A stretch of 64,000 nucleotides of DNA from Pseudoxanthomonas wuyuanensis (GCF_900215535.1 NZ_OCND01000005.1:43501-107500); one strand, 5' to 3'. Positions 1-8,254 are shown, counted from the first letter of the stretch. Notes: a model not told the origin generated them from the letters alone. A program made the numbers and translations.

Positions 1-213
1 GTCTGAACGGTACAGGACCTTGTTCTCCGGGAAGGGTTGGATGACCCCCACGTTGTTGCGGCCGGTGACGTAGCGGACCTCGGACTCTTCTATCTGCCAG
101 TCCATGCCGGCTTGCTGCTTCCAGACTTCAATCGGCTGTTGCCGGGCGAGCTTGTTGCCCAGGCCATGCCAGGGCTTCTCGCCAGCGTAGGCCATTGTTT
201 CAACCAGGTGCAT
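1..213 (-). CDS. DUF932 domain protein (5' part only)
   Basis: The complementary strand reads an open frame that begins at an ATG at 213 and runs off the left edge after 71 codons. The start is preceded by AAGGA with about six bases of spacing; a second ATG six bases upstream has a poorer spacing. The N-terminus reads MHLVETMAYAGEKPWHGLG, which matches the beginning of DUF932 phage/plasmid-like proteins (a MAY.GE.PWHGLG core). These proteins are common on plasmids and integrative conjugative elements and their biochemical role is not established. It is the leftmost gene of the island and suggests that plasmid- or ICE-like modules continue beyond the window. The C-terminal part is not visible. 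Confidence 0.72.
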   Translation of the reverse strand, partial: MHLVETMAYAGEKPWHGLGNKLARQQPIEVWKQQAGMDWQIEESEVRYVTGRNNVGVIQPFPENKVLYRSD

Positions 214-246
214 TGTCATTTCCTTGTAGGTGGGCGGCATAAACGC

Positions 247-274
247 ACAAGGCCCGGACAATGCCGGGCCTTGT
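247..274 (-). terminator. Hairpin between two small minus-strand genes
   Basis: A perfect 11-bp inverted repeat, ACAAGGCCCGG (247-257) and CCGGGCCTTGT (264-274), has a 6-nt loop. On the minus strand a short T run follows. It lies downstream of the 41-residue gene at 292-417 and upstream of the DUF932 gene. It may be an attenuating or rho-independent terminator, though its T tract is weak. Confidence 0.5.
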
Positions 275-291
275 GGGGATACCAGTAGGAA

Positions 292-417
292 TCAGGGATC
301 GAGGAAATCACCGCAGTTGCGACATGCTGCAGCCGCCGTGCATTTGACGATGCCGGCCATCACGGCCGTGGCCACCACCATGATGCAGTAGATCAACTCG
401 ACCTTGTTTTTCATCAT
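292..417 (-). CDS. Small membrane protein, unknown function
   Basis: This 41-residue frame starts at an ATG at 417, eight bases after an AGGA. The product begins MMKNKVELIYC and has one hydrophobic segment (about residues 8-24), followed by a short cysteine-containing tail (KCTAAAACRNCGD). A CRNC pair and an upstream Cys could bind metal or form disulfides. It precedes the DUF932 gene on the same strand and may be co-transcribed with it. The function is not recognised. The good ribosome binding site and single membrane helix support a real gene, but the short length leaves doubt. Confidence 0.5.
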   Translation of the reverse strand: MMKNKVELIYCIMVVATAVMAGIVKCTAAAACRNCGDFLDP

Positions 418-709
418 TGCGAACATCCTGAGGGGACACTGCGCTGCGGAGTGCCGGACGCGAAGCCCATGGGTTCCGGCCTCATGGAGGTAGTATGTGT
501 TTGAATATCCGTTAGATCGAACCCGGAGCGCCGTACTCGCGCCATAAGAAAAGTGTTCCGATCTAGCTTCTCATGCTTCGGAGACTCCTCTTTTCACCAG
601 ACCACTTCCCTGGAACGAAAATAGGCCGCGATCTTGAGCAAGTAGCAAAGCCGGCTCGAGTCTCTGCTAATGTTCGTCGTAGGCTTGGTCCCAGCGGCTA
701 TTCGAACAC
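418..709. other. Divergent intergenic region
   Basis: This region of about 290 bp lies between the minus-strand small gene and the plus-strand FRG gene. It must hold divergent promoters. I see no convincing -35/-10 pair, repeat or RNA gene in it. Reading frames crossing it have no ribosome binding site and no recognisable product. Confidence 0.4.
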
Positions 710-2011
710 ATGTTCAACTTCCTCGTTACTGCCAGCGACGGTGCTTGGGACCTTCCAGGCTATGAGTATCCTCGCGGCCGATTCCTCGAATACACCAGCG
801 ATGAAATTGCGGCCAGCTTCCGGCAGCTAAAAGAACTACAGCTCAAGGCGCTGATGGAGCTACCGTGCCTTTTTGCCTACGAAGGCACTGACGAGCCCAT
901 GCGAGTCGGGCGCCTGAACTCGGTCAAGCTGCGTAACAACGGCAGCCTGCTTTATATCCGGCCAGAATTTGATCCGCAGATTCCGCCGATCCCGTATGAG
1001 CAGATCGAACCGCTGAAAACAGCCTTAGACATTCGCGACTGGGAGCTCAACCGGACACACTGGGCGATCAAGGACGAAGACCTTTACGAAGTGCTGATCG
1101 GTGCCCGCCTTGCCCCCGACGGCATGACGAGTCCAAGAGTGACGAAGACGGATCTTCCCCCCGCCTCGACACCGGAGTTCCAAGCTAATAGCGTTGGTGC
1201 ATTTATCGAGAATGTGTTGGATATGAATCACCATGGTCGTGAGGTGTTCTATCGCGGACACTCTAACCGTTCCAGGTACCGGCTTGAGCCAGCTATCCTT
1301 CGAAAGGATGATCGCGGTAACTTCATCTACCGAGATGCCGAAGACCGAATGTACAGGGAGTTGCTCGTCTCTAACTCTGTCGACTTCCATGGCGATGTGT
1401 ATACACTCGACCGGCTTGTCCGGATGCAGCACTACTCATTGCCGACGCGCCTCCTGGATATCACTTCGAACCCGCTGATAGCACTGTACTTCGCCTGCAA
1501 AAGCAACCTCGACGATGATGGCGAAGTGATCGTTTTCTCCATGGATCGACATCAGATCAAGTACTTCGACTCAGACACCGCCAGCTGCATCGCAAACCTG
1601 ACCCGGCTCCCGCAAGACTCGAAGGAGTCGATCGACTACAGCAGCAACGACGTACGCAAGTTCAACCGACAGCTGGCGGTCAAGCGTCTACTGCACTTTG
1701 TCAAGGAAGAGAAGCCATTTTTCGAGAGTCGAGTGGACCCACGCCATCTCCGTTCTGTTATATGCGTCAAGGGAAAGCACACAAACAGTCGAATTGCGTT
1801 TCAGTCAGGCGCGTTCTTGCTATTTGGCCATGATGCGACGCTGGACGAGGGCGGAACCCCAGAGATCTCTGTCAAACGTATCGGCGTATCGAACAAGCCG
1901 GCCGTTCTCAGACAACTGGATCAGTTGAACATTAATGAGAGCACCGTGTTCCCTTACATTGAGAGCTCGGCGAAGTACATCGCCTCAAAGTTCCAGTTCA
2001 AGGACATCTGA
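710..2011 (+). CDS. FRG domain-containing protein
   Basis: The 433-residue product carries an FRG domain in its middle. The FYRGHSN signature is near residue 180, followed by RMQHYSLPTRLLDITSNPL and ALYFAC near residues 240-265, which are hallmark blocks of the family. The biochemical role of FRG domains is not known; they are frequent in mobile and defence islands. The N-terminal 150 residues show no domain I can name. The frame is closed by a stop at 680-682, so 710 is the only plausible ATG, although no clear Shine-Dalgarno precedes it. It is the first of a run of plus-strand genes leading into a Gabija locus. A role in phage or plasmid defence is inferred from this position only. Confidence 0.82.
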   Translation: MFNFLVTASDGAWDLPGYEYPRGRFLEYTSDEIAASFRQLKELQLKALMELPCLFAYEGTDEPMRVGRLNSVKLRNNGSLLYIRPEFDPQIPPIPYEQIEPLKTALDIRDWELNRTHWAIKDEDLYEVLIGARLAPDGMTSPRVTKTDLPPASTPEFQANSVGAFIENVLDMNHHGREVFYRGHSNRSRYRLEPAILRKDDRGNFIYRDAEDRMYRELLVSNSVDFHGDVYTLDRLVRMQHYSLPTRLLDITSNPLIALYFACKSNLDDDGEVIVFSMDRHQIKYFDSDTASCIANLTRLPQDSKESIDYSSNDVRKFNRQLAVKRLLHFVKEEKPFFESRVDPRHLRSVICVKGKHTNSRIAFQSGAFLLFGHDATLDEGGTPEISVKRIGVSNKPAVLRQLDQLNINESTVFPYIESSAKYIASKFQFKDI

Positions 2012-2248
2012 CTTTCGCCATGCCTTCGGTCTCCATGTGGGCCGAACACACGGCTACCTACCTTAAGGCAAACCGTCGCGCGTACGCTAAGGCGCGCAAG
2101 GCTGCTGAACAATAGCTCGCCGCCAACCGCATTAGTGCGCGCGGCCCACCCGCGACAGGGGTGGATCTTGTCCGTCTCACGCTGTGAGATTTCCCGAGGT
2201 GATGATTCTGGCCTGTTTCAGCTTCACCTCTTTCCAAGGAAGCCGCTC

Positions 2249-3112
2249 ATGACGTTTGATGTGGACAGTTTCGTTTCCAGCGGCAAGCACGCGGCCGCGG
2301 TCATCCCCGTGCTGATTGCGTTCGGGTATGCGTTTCTGCGCGCTGGCTCCGCGTTCCCCTTACTAGCCCGCGCGTGGCGTTTGGTCGCCGGCACCTCCCC
2401 CATCTCCAACGAACGCATAGCCGCATACTTGCGGGATCAGCGCGATTTGAGTTCATTCCAGTTTCACTCCGGACTTCGTCCGCACAGCCTCCGCCAAACG
2501 ACCCAACTGATTGACTGGTCCGATGCCAACGACGTATCGATCGAGCGTATTAGCAAATGCGGTGCCTACTTCGACCTGAGGTCATTGATGATCAACGAGG
2601 CGGTCCTGCCCTCGAAAGGCCGCACGAGGCTGGCCGGCGTAGCCACCCTGGTGCTTCTGGCCAGTACCGGCGGCCTGCTCTACGGCGCCGCGATGATGAA
2701 GTATGCCTACCTGTCCTTCCGCGACGACGGCCGTCACTTCGCCATCGCCGACGACGGCGCCCGTACGCTGCGGTGGACACTCCCCGCACTGCCCGCCTAT
2801 GGCCCGGCGTTGGATAAGGCGCGCTGCGATACCCTGTCCGCAGGTGCGGCAGCAGCAGGCTTCAGCGTCGAGCAGACAAGTGTCCTTTGTAAAGCGTTGG
2901 GTACGCCGGAACTGGACAAGATGGCCACCGAAAATCTGCGCGCACAACGTCTCTTTGTTCTGTTCTTGGCGGCGCTTGTCGTCGGGTTGTTCTGGAGCTG
3001 CGGCGCATGGGTAAACAAGACCCGGGCTGCTCGAACACTGAGTGAGGAATTGCGCGAGCGGCGCTCGACCAATTCGGGCGCTGGGCTCGCCACCACGGCC
3101 GATCCGACATAA
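2249..3112 (+). CDS. Three-helix membrane protein, unknown function
   Basis: I place the start at ATG 2249 because AAGGA lies eight bases upstream; an earlier in-frame ATG at 2135 lacks one. The 287-residue product has three hydrophobic segments: residues about 14-33, a central one (GVATLVLLASTGGLLYGAAM, about 131-150), and one near residues 235-255. A soluble region of about 90 residues lies between helices 1 and 2, another of about 80 between helices 2 and 3, and the tail is basic. I recognise no known domain. It sits between the FRG gene and a nuclease-like gene, all on the plus strand, so it could be a membrane effector or sensor of a defence unit. That role is inference. Confidence 0.7.
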   Translation: MTFDVDSFVSSGKHAAAVIPVLIAFGYAFLRAGSAFPLLARAWRLVAGTSPISNERIAAYLRDQRDLSSFQFHSGLRPHSLRQTTQLIDWSDANDVSIERISKCGAYFDLRSLMINEAVLPSKGRTRLAGVATLVLLASTGGLLYGAAMMKYAYLSFRDDGRHFAIADDGARTLRWTLPALPAYGPALDKARCDTLSAGAAAAGFSVEQTSVLCKALGTPELDKMATENLRAQRLFVLFLAALVVGLFWSCGAWVNKTRAARTLSEELRERRSTNSGAGLATTADPT

Positions 3113-3202
3113 TAGCCACGGCTCCGTCCGCTGCAGATTCCCACCTGACCCTAGGCAATACACCGCGTCCTCCACCCAGCCAACCCAACTTCGAGCCCCG
3201 TC

Positions 3203-3973
3203 ATGGAATCAGTAGAGCTCATGTCCGCGGACACGGACGCGGCCTTCAGATCCGCATTGTCGCAACTGGACACCCAAGTGCCACGGCGAGCGCAAGGGCG
3301 GCGCAGTCATCATACCGAGCGCTATTGTGCGGCTCATCTACTGGCGACACTGCCCACGTCCCGACTGTCCTTTCCTCTGCGCCTGACCCATGGCGACAAG
3401 CCCGATTTCGTGCTGGAACTGCCTGAGACGAGCATCGGCATCGAACATACCGAAGCCGTGTCGGAGAACGAGGCGCACGCGCAGTTCCTTCGAGAAAAGG
3501 AAGGGCTGGGGCCGGAGGTGTTCTTCATGTCACGCGCTGTGCCGGGTGAGCCAAGGAAGAGCGCAGCGCGGCTGCGGCAGGAGATCAAGGACGATGCGTG
3601 GGGCGACGGATGGTACGGTGACTCGACTGAGCGTGAATGGGCGATCGCCATGGCGTACTACGTGAAGCAGAAGTTGAGCAAGGCTCTCGCCCCAGGGTTC
3701 CTGCGTCACCCACAGAACTGGCTGATGGTCTACGACAACTGGCCGGTGCCATCCGTGGACTACCGCAATAGCGCTTCGCATCTGCAGCCGTTGCTGGAAG
3801 CGATGGATGTCTTCTCGGTATTCGATGCCATCTTCGTGCTGGATGACGCGCAGATGTGCGAGTTCCGATCTACACCCATCATCTACGCGCTGCGCAATCC
3901 TTCAGACGGGCATTGCCCCATTCGCGACACTTCGGGACATGCCGACAAGGATTCGACCTATCGGAGGCGATAG
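3203..3973 (+). CDS. Hypothetical protein, possible PD-(D/E)XK nuclease fold
   Basis: This is a 256-residue soluble protein. Near the N-terminus a helix with Glu40 (TERYCAAHLLATL) precedes KPDFVLEL (Asp68) and then SIGIEHTEA (Glu81). This E...PD...hxE pattern resembles PD-(D/E)XK nucleases, although the expected Lys is replaced by His/Thr. The rest is unrecognised. An ATG at 3221 is an alternative start. It lies 90 bp after the membrane-protein gene and 200 bp before gajA on the same strand. A nuclease role is a hypothesis from the motif spacing and the neighbourhood, not a firm assignment. Confidence 0.62.
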   Translation: MESVELMSADTDAAFRSALSQLDTQVPRRAQGRRSHHTERYCAAHLLATLPTSRLSFPLRLTHGDKPDFVLELPETSIGIEHTEAVSENEAHAQFLREKEGLGPEVFFMSRAVPGEPRKSAARLRQEIKDDAWGDGWYGDSTEREWAIAMAYYVKQKLSKALAPGFLRHPQNWLMVYDNWPVPSVDYRNSASHLQPLLEAMDVFSVFDAIFVLDDAQMCEFRSTPIIYALRNPSDGHCPIRDTSGHADKDSTYRRR

Positions 3974-4173
3974 CCGCACACCTGCGAGCGTCGGCGCCTG
4001 CCGCCCTGCGCGGCTAGTGGATGGCGTAGGCCGATCGGGCCGGAGAGAGGCCAGGAATCAACGCCGGGACGCCCAGTTTCGCCGACCACTCGCGCGTCTA
4101 CCCCCACCCGATCAGCTACGATGGGATCCACGGGGACTGGCGCATCGCCGACAACACAAAGAGGGGGCAACCG

Positions 4174-5919
4174 GTGTATCTGGCGCAGCTCAACATCACC
4201 AATTTCAGGAAGCTCAAGAAAGCCGAATTGCACTTCCAGAAAGGCCTGAACGTCCTTGTCGGGTCCAACAACGCAGGCAAGACAGCAGTCGTCGACGCGC
4301 TGCGCGCCCTGCTCGCCGGACACGACGAACCCTACCCCCGCTTGGACGCCGAGGATATCCACCGCCCCAAGGGCGGTACCCCGGAGGGCGACATGGTCTT
4401 CCAATACGTCTTCCGCGGCCTCGACGCAGACGATGAAGCCGACTTCCTGGCGGCGCTGAAGCCGAACGCGGACGGAAAAATGGAAGCGCACATCACCGTC
4501 CGATACTCGGAAGCGGACAAGACAGGACGGTTGCGCGCCAAACGCTGGTGTGGCGACCATGAGGACGTTGGCCTGACTGGGGACATGATGGAAAACCTAC
4601 GCGGTGTCTACCTGCCGCCACTGCGCGATGCCTCACAGGGCCTGAAGCCCAACCGCACCAGCCAGCTTTCGCGTCTTTTCCAACTCCTTGCCGACAACGC
4701 CGGCAAGGACGGCATCAACAACGCGCTGAAGGAACTTGACGAGGAACTGAAGAAGCACCAGCCAGTCATCAACACCCATGCGGCGATCAAGGGCCGGCAT
4801 GGCGCGATGCTCGGTCCGCAGCTGGCACAGGCGCTGGACTTGGGCCTGAGCGGCAGCGACTTTCAGCGCCTGGCCTCGCGCCTGTCGCTAATCGTGGATG
4901 CCTTCGAGATTGAGCAAAACGGCTTGGGCTTCAACAACCTGATCTTCATGGCCGTGGTGCTTAGCGAGCTGGCCAAGAACCCCGAGGCCAGCTACCGCGG
5001 CCTCATCATCGAGGAGCCTGAGGCGCACCTACACCCGCATCTGCAGGCGGTATTGCTCAGCTACCTTGAGACGATAAAGGCCGTCGAAGGCGAGAAGCCC
5101 GTGCAGCTATTCGTTACCAGCCACTCGCCGAATTTTGCCAGCATTGCTGACCTCGACAGTCTAGCCTGCCTCGTCGACACCGGGAACGCCGTGGAGACCT
5201 TTTTCCCGCGCACGATCACCTTCGGCAAGGGCAAGCGTGAGAAGCTGAAACGCTATCTCGACGTAACCCGCGCCGAGTTGTTCTTTGCCCGCAGGGTGAT
5301 CTTCGTCGAAGGCGCGGCCGAACTCATGCTGGTGAGCGTGCTGGCCGAGAAGGCTGGTCACAAGCTCCGCGAGCACGGCGTCAGCCTGATAAGCGTCGAG
5401 GGATTGAATTTCGACTCGTTCCTGCCGCTGTTCGGTACAACTGCGTTGAAGATCCCGGTGGCCGTCATCACCGATGCGGACCCCGTGTCCGTTGCCGTCG
5501 AAGGCGAGGAACCACAGGCGCTGTATCCGGCCCCCGGCGATGTGGTACAGGTATCGGACAATACGGCGAAGATGAAGGAAAGCGAGGACACTTTCATTAA
5601 GGTCTTCCACGGGCTAAAAACGCTCGAGTATGACCTGGCCCTGCACGCCGATAACCGCACAGCGATGCTGGCGGCGCTCAAGGAGTTGCACCCGAAGATC
5701 GCCGTAACCGTCACCGCGGCGCTCGAAGCGGCGGAAGGCGATGCCGCCAAGGCACGCGCCCTTTTCAGCGGCATGTTCGAGCGGTCGCAAAACAACGTGC
5801 AGAAGGGCCGCTTCGGTCAAGCACTTGCGCAGGTATTCGCTGATGGCGCCGCCTGCGTGGTGCCGGACTACATCGGCAAAGCGATCGCCCACGCCTGCCA
5901 GACCGGACAAGCCGAATAA
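4174..5919 (+). CDS. gajA: Gabija protein GajA: OLD-family ATPase/TOPRIM nuclease
   Basis: The 581-residue product has an N-terminal ABC/SMC-type ATPase with Walker A GSNNAGKT (residues 30-37), Walker B and D-loop LIIEEPEAHLHP (about 277-288) and an SHSP block (about 315). A C-terminal TOPRIM domain follows, with VEGAAE (Glu379) and ITDAD (Asp434, Asp436). This is the OLD nuclease architecture, and its length is close to known GajA proteins. The GTG start follows a GAGGGGG tract by six bases. The stop overlaps the start of a UvrD-like helicase gene by 1 bp (TAATG), the classic Gabija arrangement. In studied Gabija systems GajA is a DNA-nicking nuclease whose activity responds to nucleotide levels, and it assembles with GajB. 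Confidence 0.88.
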   Translation: MYLAQLNITNFRKLKKAELHFQKGLNVLVGSNNAGKTAVVDALRALLAGHDEPYPRLDAEDIHRPKGGTPEGDMVFQYVFRGLDADDEADFLAALKPNADGKMEAHITVRYSEADKTGRLRAKRWCGDHEDVGLTGDMMENLRGVYLPPLRDASQGLKPNRTSQLSRLFQLLADNAGKDGINNALKELDEELKKHQPVINTHAAIKGRHGAMLGPQLAQALDLGLSGSDFQRLASRLSLIVDAFEIEQNGLGFNNLIFMAVVLSELAKNPEASYRGLIIEEPEAHLHPHLQAVLLSYLETIKAVEGEKPVQLFVTSHSPNFASIADLDSLACLVDTGNAVETFFPRTITFGKGKREKLKRYLDVTRAELFFARRVIFVEGAAELMLVSVLAEKAGHKLREHGVSLISVEGLNFDSFLPLFGTTALKIPVAVITDADPVSVAVEGEEPQALYPAPGDVVQVSDNTAKMKESEDTFIKVFHGLKTLEYDLALHADNRTAMLAALKELHPKIAVTVTAALEAAEGDAAKARALFSGMFERSQNNVQKGRFGQALAQVFADGAACVVPDYIGKAIAHACQTGQAE

Positions 5920-7658
5920 TGACCCAGGCATCTGCCGAGCAGTTGCAGATCATTGGTGCACCGCTGACACCGATGTCCGTGATCGCCTGCGCCGGCAGCG
6001 GCAAGACGTTCACCGCAGTACGGCGGCTCGCCGAGATACGCCGGCAGCTGGGCAACCATCGCGGCCGCGCCGCCCTACTCTCGTTCTCCAACGTCGCCGT
6101 CGACACGTTCCGGCAGGAATACCAGATGCTGGTGCAGAACGCGTCAGTAGGCTCCGGCCCAAGCCGTGTCGAGATCGACACGCTGGACGGCTTCATCACC
6201 GCCAACGTGCTACGCCCGCATGCCTACCGGACGATGGGCGCACGACAGGCCGCATTTCTTGTGACGGGTGGAGAGTCGTTTCTGAACGGCTTCAAGTTCA
6301 ACACGGATACCTATCCGCGCGAGATCACGAAGATGCAGGCGGGCATCGATGATGGTCAGTTCTTCTTCCACTACGCCGACAACGACAATACACGAACGCT
6401 GAACACCGCCTATGCGTCCGGCATCATTAACCGCCTTGGCCAGATCGGCGCGTACACACACAACCTAGGTCGCTATTGGTGCCACCGTACGTTGGCGGCA
6501 CAACCGGCCATCCTGCGCGCGCTTGCCCGCCGCTACCCGCACATCTTGATCGACGAAGCCCAGGACATCGGAACGGTACATCAGGCCATCATCGAGCAGC
6601 TTGTCGGCGCGGGCTGCCAAGTGTCGCTGATCGGCGATCCGAACCAGGGCATCTATGAGTTCGCCGGCGCGAACGGCTCGTTCCTGACCCGCTACGGTCA
6701 GCGGGCAGGTGTCAGCAACCTCGGCCTGACCCGGAACTATCGATCAGTCCCAGCGATAGTGGATCTGGCCAACCGCTTGTCGATCCGGGCCGACACCGCG
6801 GATAGGTGCGCCCCCCGCACCACGCATGGCGCGTTCTTCGTGTCCTACCGGAACGCCGACCGGGAGAACCTCATTACGTCGTTTCAGGCGGCGGTGGCGG
6901 CAGCTGAACTCGACCCCGGGCGCTCGGCGGTGCTGTGTCGGGGCCGCGATATGGCAGACCGGCTGGCCGGCAACGAAGGCGCCCCCGGCCAAGGAACCGT
7001 GAAGGGCCTGGCCCAGGCCGCCATCCTGCGGGATCGCAACAAGGACTACCTCGGGGCGTTCAAGCTGGTGACAGCCTGCATCCTCAGCCTCCTGGCGGAT
7101 CCACCGCAGGGACTCGTTGCCAGGCTCGTCCAACCTGCGCGTTATCCCGATGACCGGCCGCTGCGCCGGCTGATCTGGGCATTCACGCGCAACGCAGACT
7201 CGGGATTGCCGGACTCAGCCCTGACCGCGGACACGCAGTGGCACCCGCTTCTGCTAGAACGAATACGGGCGTTGCTGACAACGGTTGAGCGCGACCACGA
7301 ACTCGCAGGTGTTGGCAATCTGGGCCAGAAGCTCGCGCGGCGGGGCTTGCCAAGTGCTCCATTGGTCACCGCCGCCGACCTAACCGCCAATGACGAACCA
7401 CCACGCATCCGCGTGGATACGGTTCATCAGGCAAAGGGCGAAAGCCTCGATGCGGTGTTATATCTGGCGAACAAGGAGCACGCCGCCGCATTGCTGGCGG
7501 GGGTCAACACCGAGGTGGGACGTATCGGCTATGTGGCGGTGACTCGTGCCCGCAATCTCTTGTGGCTAGGCGTGCCAGCCAATGCACTGGAGGAACTGCG
7601 CCCCACCCTGCTCGCGCGAGGCTTCCAGGAAGCCGGCGTAGGGGCGCAGGGACGATGA
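5919..7658 (+). CDS. gajB: Gabija protein GajB: UvrD/Rep-like helicase
   Basis: This 579-residue superfamily 1 helicase has Walker A ACAGSGKT (residues 23-30), Walker B ILIDEAQD (Asp212/Glu213), motif III-like GDPNQGIYEFAG, NYRS (motif IV region), VDTVHQAKGES (motif V) and VAVTRAR (motif VI). All core SF1A motifs are intact. It is translationally coupled to gajA through TAATG. It is somewhat longer than the roughly 500-residue GajB first described. In Gabija, GajB contributes ATP/DNA sensing and forms a complex with GajA. The pair gives confident assignment as an anti-phage system by architecture; activity in this host is not shown by the sequence. Confidence 0.88.
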   Translation: MTQASAEQLQIIGAPLTPMSVIACAGSGKTFTAVRRLAEIRRQLGNHRGRAALLSFSNVAVDTFRQEYQMLVQNASVGSGPSRVEIDTLDGFITANVLRPHAYRTMGARQAAFLVTGGESFLNGFKFNTDTYPREITKMQAGIDDGQFFFHYADNDNTRTLNTAYASGIINRLGQIGAYTHNLGRYWCHRTLAAQPAILRALARRYPHILIDEAQDIGTVHQAIIEQLVGAGCQVSLIGDPNQGIYEFAGANGSFLTRYGQRAGVSNLGLTRNYRSVPAIVDLANRLSIRADTADRCAPRTTHGAFFVSYRNADRENLITSFQAAVAAAELDPGRSAVLCRGRDMADRLAGNEGAPGQGTVKGLAQAAILRDRNKDYLGAFKLVTACILSLLADPPQGLVARLVQPARYPDDRPLRRLIWAFTRNADSGLPDSALTADTQWHPLLLERIRALLTTVERDHELAGVGNLGQKLARRGLPSAPLVTAADLTANDEPPRIRVDTVHQAKGESLDAVLYLANKEHAAALLAGVNTEVGRIGYVAVTRARNLLWLGVPANALEELRPTLLARGFQEAGVGAQGR

Positions 7659-7724
7659 TCGATACGATGCCTTGGCCCAGCGCTACGTTGATACATCACC
7701 CATCCATCGAGGCGCATCCAGATT

Positions 7725-7901
7725 TCATGGCTCAGCCGTGCAGCGATCACATTGAAGGCACCTGCGATAGTCACTTCTGCCTTTTATTCCGTCCCGCAAG
7801 TGCCCCAATGGCCCATAGCAGTACTTGCAGGCATGCATCTGGTCCGTCTCCCAAGCGCGGAGTCGGAGGGTGGCTGCGCCGAACAGCCCGAAAGCCGTCA
7901 C
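7725..7901 (-). CDS. Zinc-ribbon-like small protein (probable 3' part of frameshifted gene)
   Basis: This frame of 58 residues from a GTG at 7901 has a short hydrophobic stretch (AFGLFGAATL) and a cysteine cluster of the form CX2C-X19-CX2CX2C (CKYC ... CLQCDRC). It begins five bases after the stop of the upstream 48-residue membrane frame and lacks a ribosome binding site of its own. The two frames together would make a two-helix membrane protein with a C-terminal zinc ribbon. A frameshift (real or sequencing) or translational coupling is therefore likely. The function is unknown. It lies convergent to gajB. Confidence 0.42.
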   Translation of the reverse strand: MTAFGLFGAATLRLRAWETDQMHACKYCYGPLGHLRDGIKGRSDYRRCLQCDRCTAEP

Positions 7902-7906
7902 CGCGC

Positions 7907-8053
7907 CTACGCCAACGCTCCACGGTCCGGCAGCAGCCAGCTGATCCAGCGTTGCCCCCTGAATCTCATCAGGAGGCTTGCCAGGACAAGCGCTGTACCG
8001 AAGGCAGCCAAGGCTCTCCAATAAGCCCGCACAAAGACTAGGCTCCAGCTCAC
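7907..8053 (-). CDS. Small membrane protein (probable 5' part of frameshifted gene)
   Basis: A GTG at 8053 lies six bases after a strong GAGGAGG ribosome binding site. The 48-residue product (begins MSWSLVFVRAYWRAL) has one clear transmembrane helix (ALAAFGTALVLASLL) and ends at a TAG. The next minus-strand frame, with a second hydrophobic stretch and a zinc ribbon, follows immediately in another phase. I think the pair is one broken gene, but a true two-gene unit cannot be excluded. It stands between the Gabija and IetAS loci, on the opposite strand. Confidence 0.45.
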   Translation of the reverse strand: MSWSLVFVRAYWRALAAFGTALVLASLLMRFRGQRWISWLLPDRGALA

Positions 8054-8095
8054 ATCCGACCTCCTCAGTTATTCGAATTCCCAGCATTCCCACGT

Positions 8096-8116
8096 CGATC
8101 TCAGCCTGTGAGATCG
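8096..8116. repeat. Inverted repeat in divergent intergenic region
   Basis: CGATCTCA (8096-8103) and TGAGATCG (8109-8116) form an 8-bp inverted repeat with a 5-nt spacer. It lies upstream of both the minus-strand small membrane gene and ietA. It could be a regulator site or a small hairpin; nothing further can be said. Confidence 0.35.
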
Positions 8117-8164
8117 GCCCCGCCCCTTCACGAGGGCAGGATCCGCACCTATCCGCTGACCAAG

Positions 8165-8254
8165 TTGACAAATAGGCCGCCGGGAGAGATTTTTGCCATA
8201 TACTGATTGACAAATCGTATTTTTTGGTTGACAACAAGGCCAGTTATCTATACA
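8165..8254 (+). promoter_or_regulatory. ietA promoter region with three phased TTGACAA boxes
   Basis: TTGACAA occurs at 8165, 8207 and 8228, with spacings of 42 and 21 bp, that is whole numbers of helical turns. The first two copies extend to TTGACAAAT. The last, with TATACA at 8249-8254 (15-bp spacer) or TACAAA at 8251-8256 (17-bp spacer), can act as a sigma-70 promoter for ietA. The regular spacing suggests operator sites as well as -35 boxes. IetA itself has a C-terminal helix-turn-helix, so autoregulation is a reasonable inference. Confidence 0.5.

Noticed and set aside
37..288. 83-residue plus-strand frame at the left edge
   Set aside because: It is antisense to the DUF932 gene, which has family similarity and a ribosome binding site.
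573..830. 85-residue plus-strand frame overlapping the FRG gene start
   Set aside because: No ribosome binding site or recognisable sequence; overlaps the real FRG gene in another phase.
2020..2115. 31-residue basic frame after the FRG gene
   Set aside because: Too short, no ribosome binding site, and no recognised family; probably chance.
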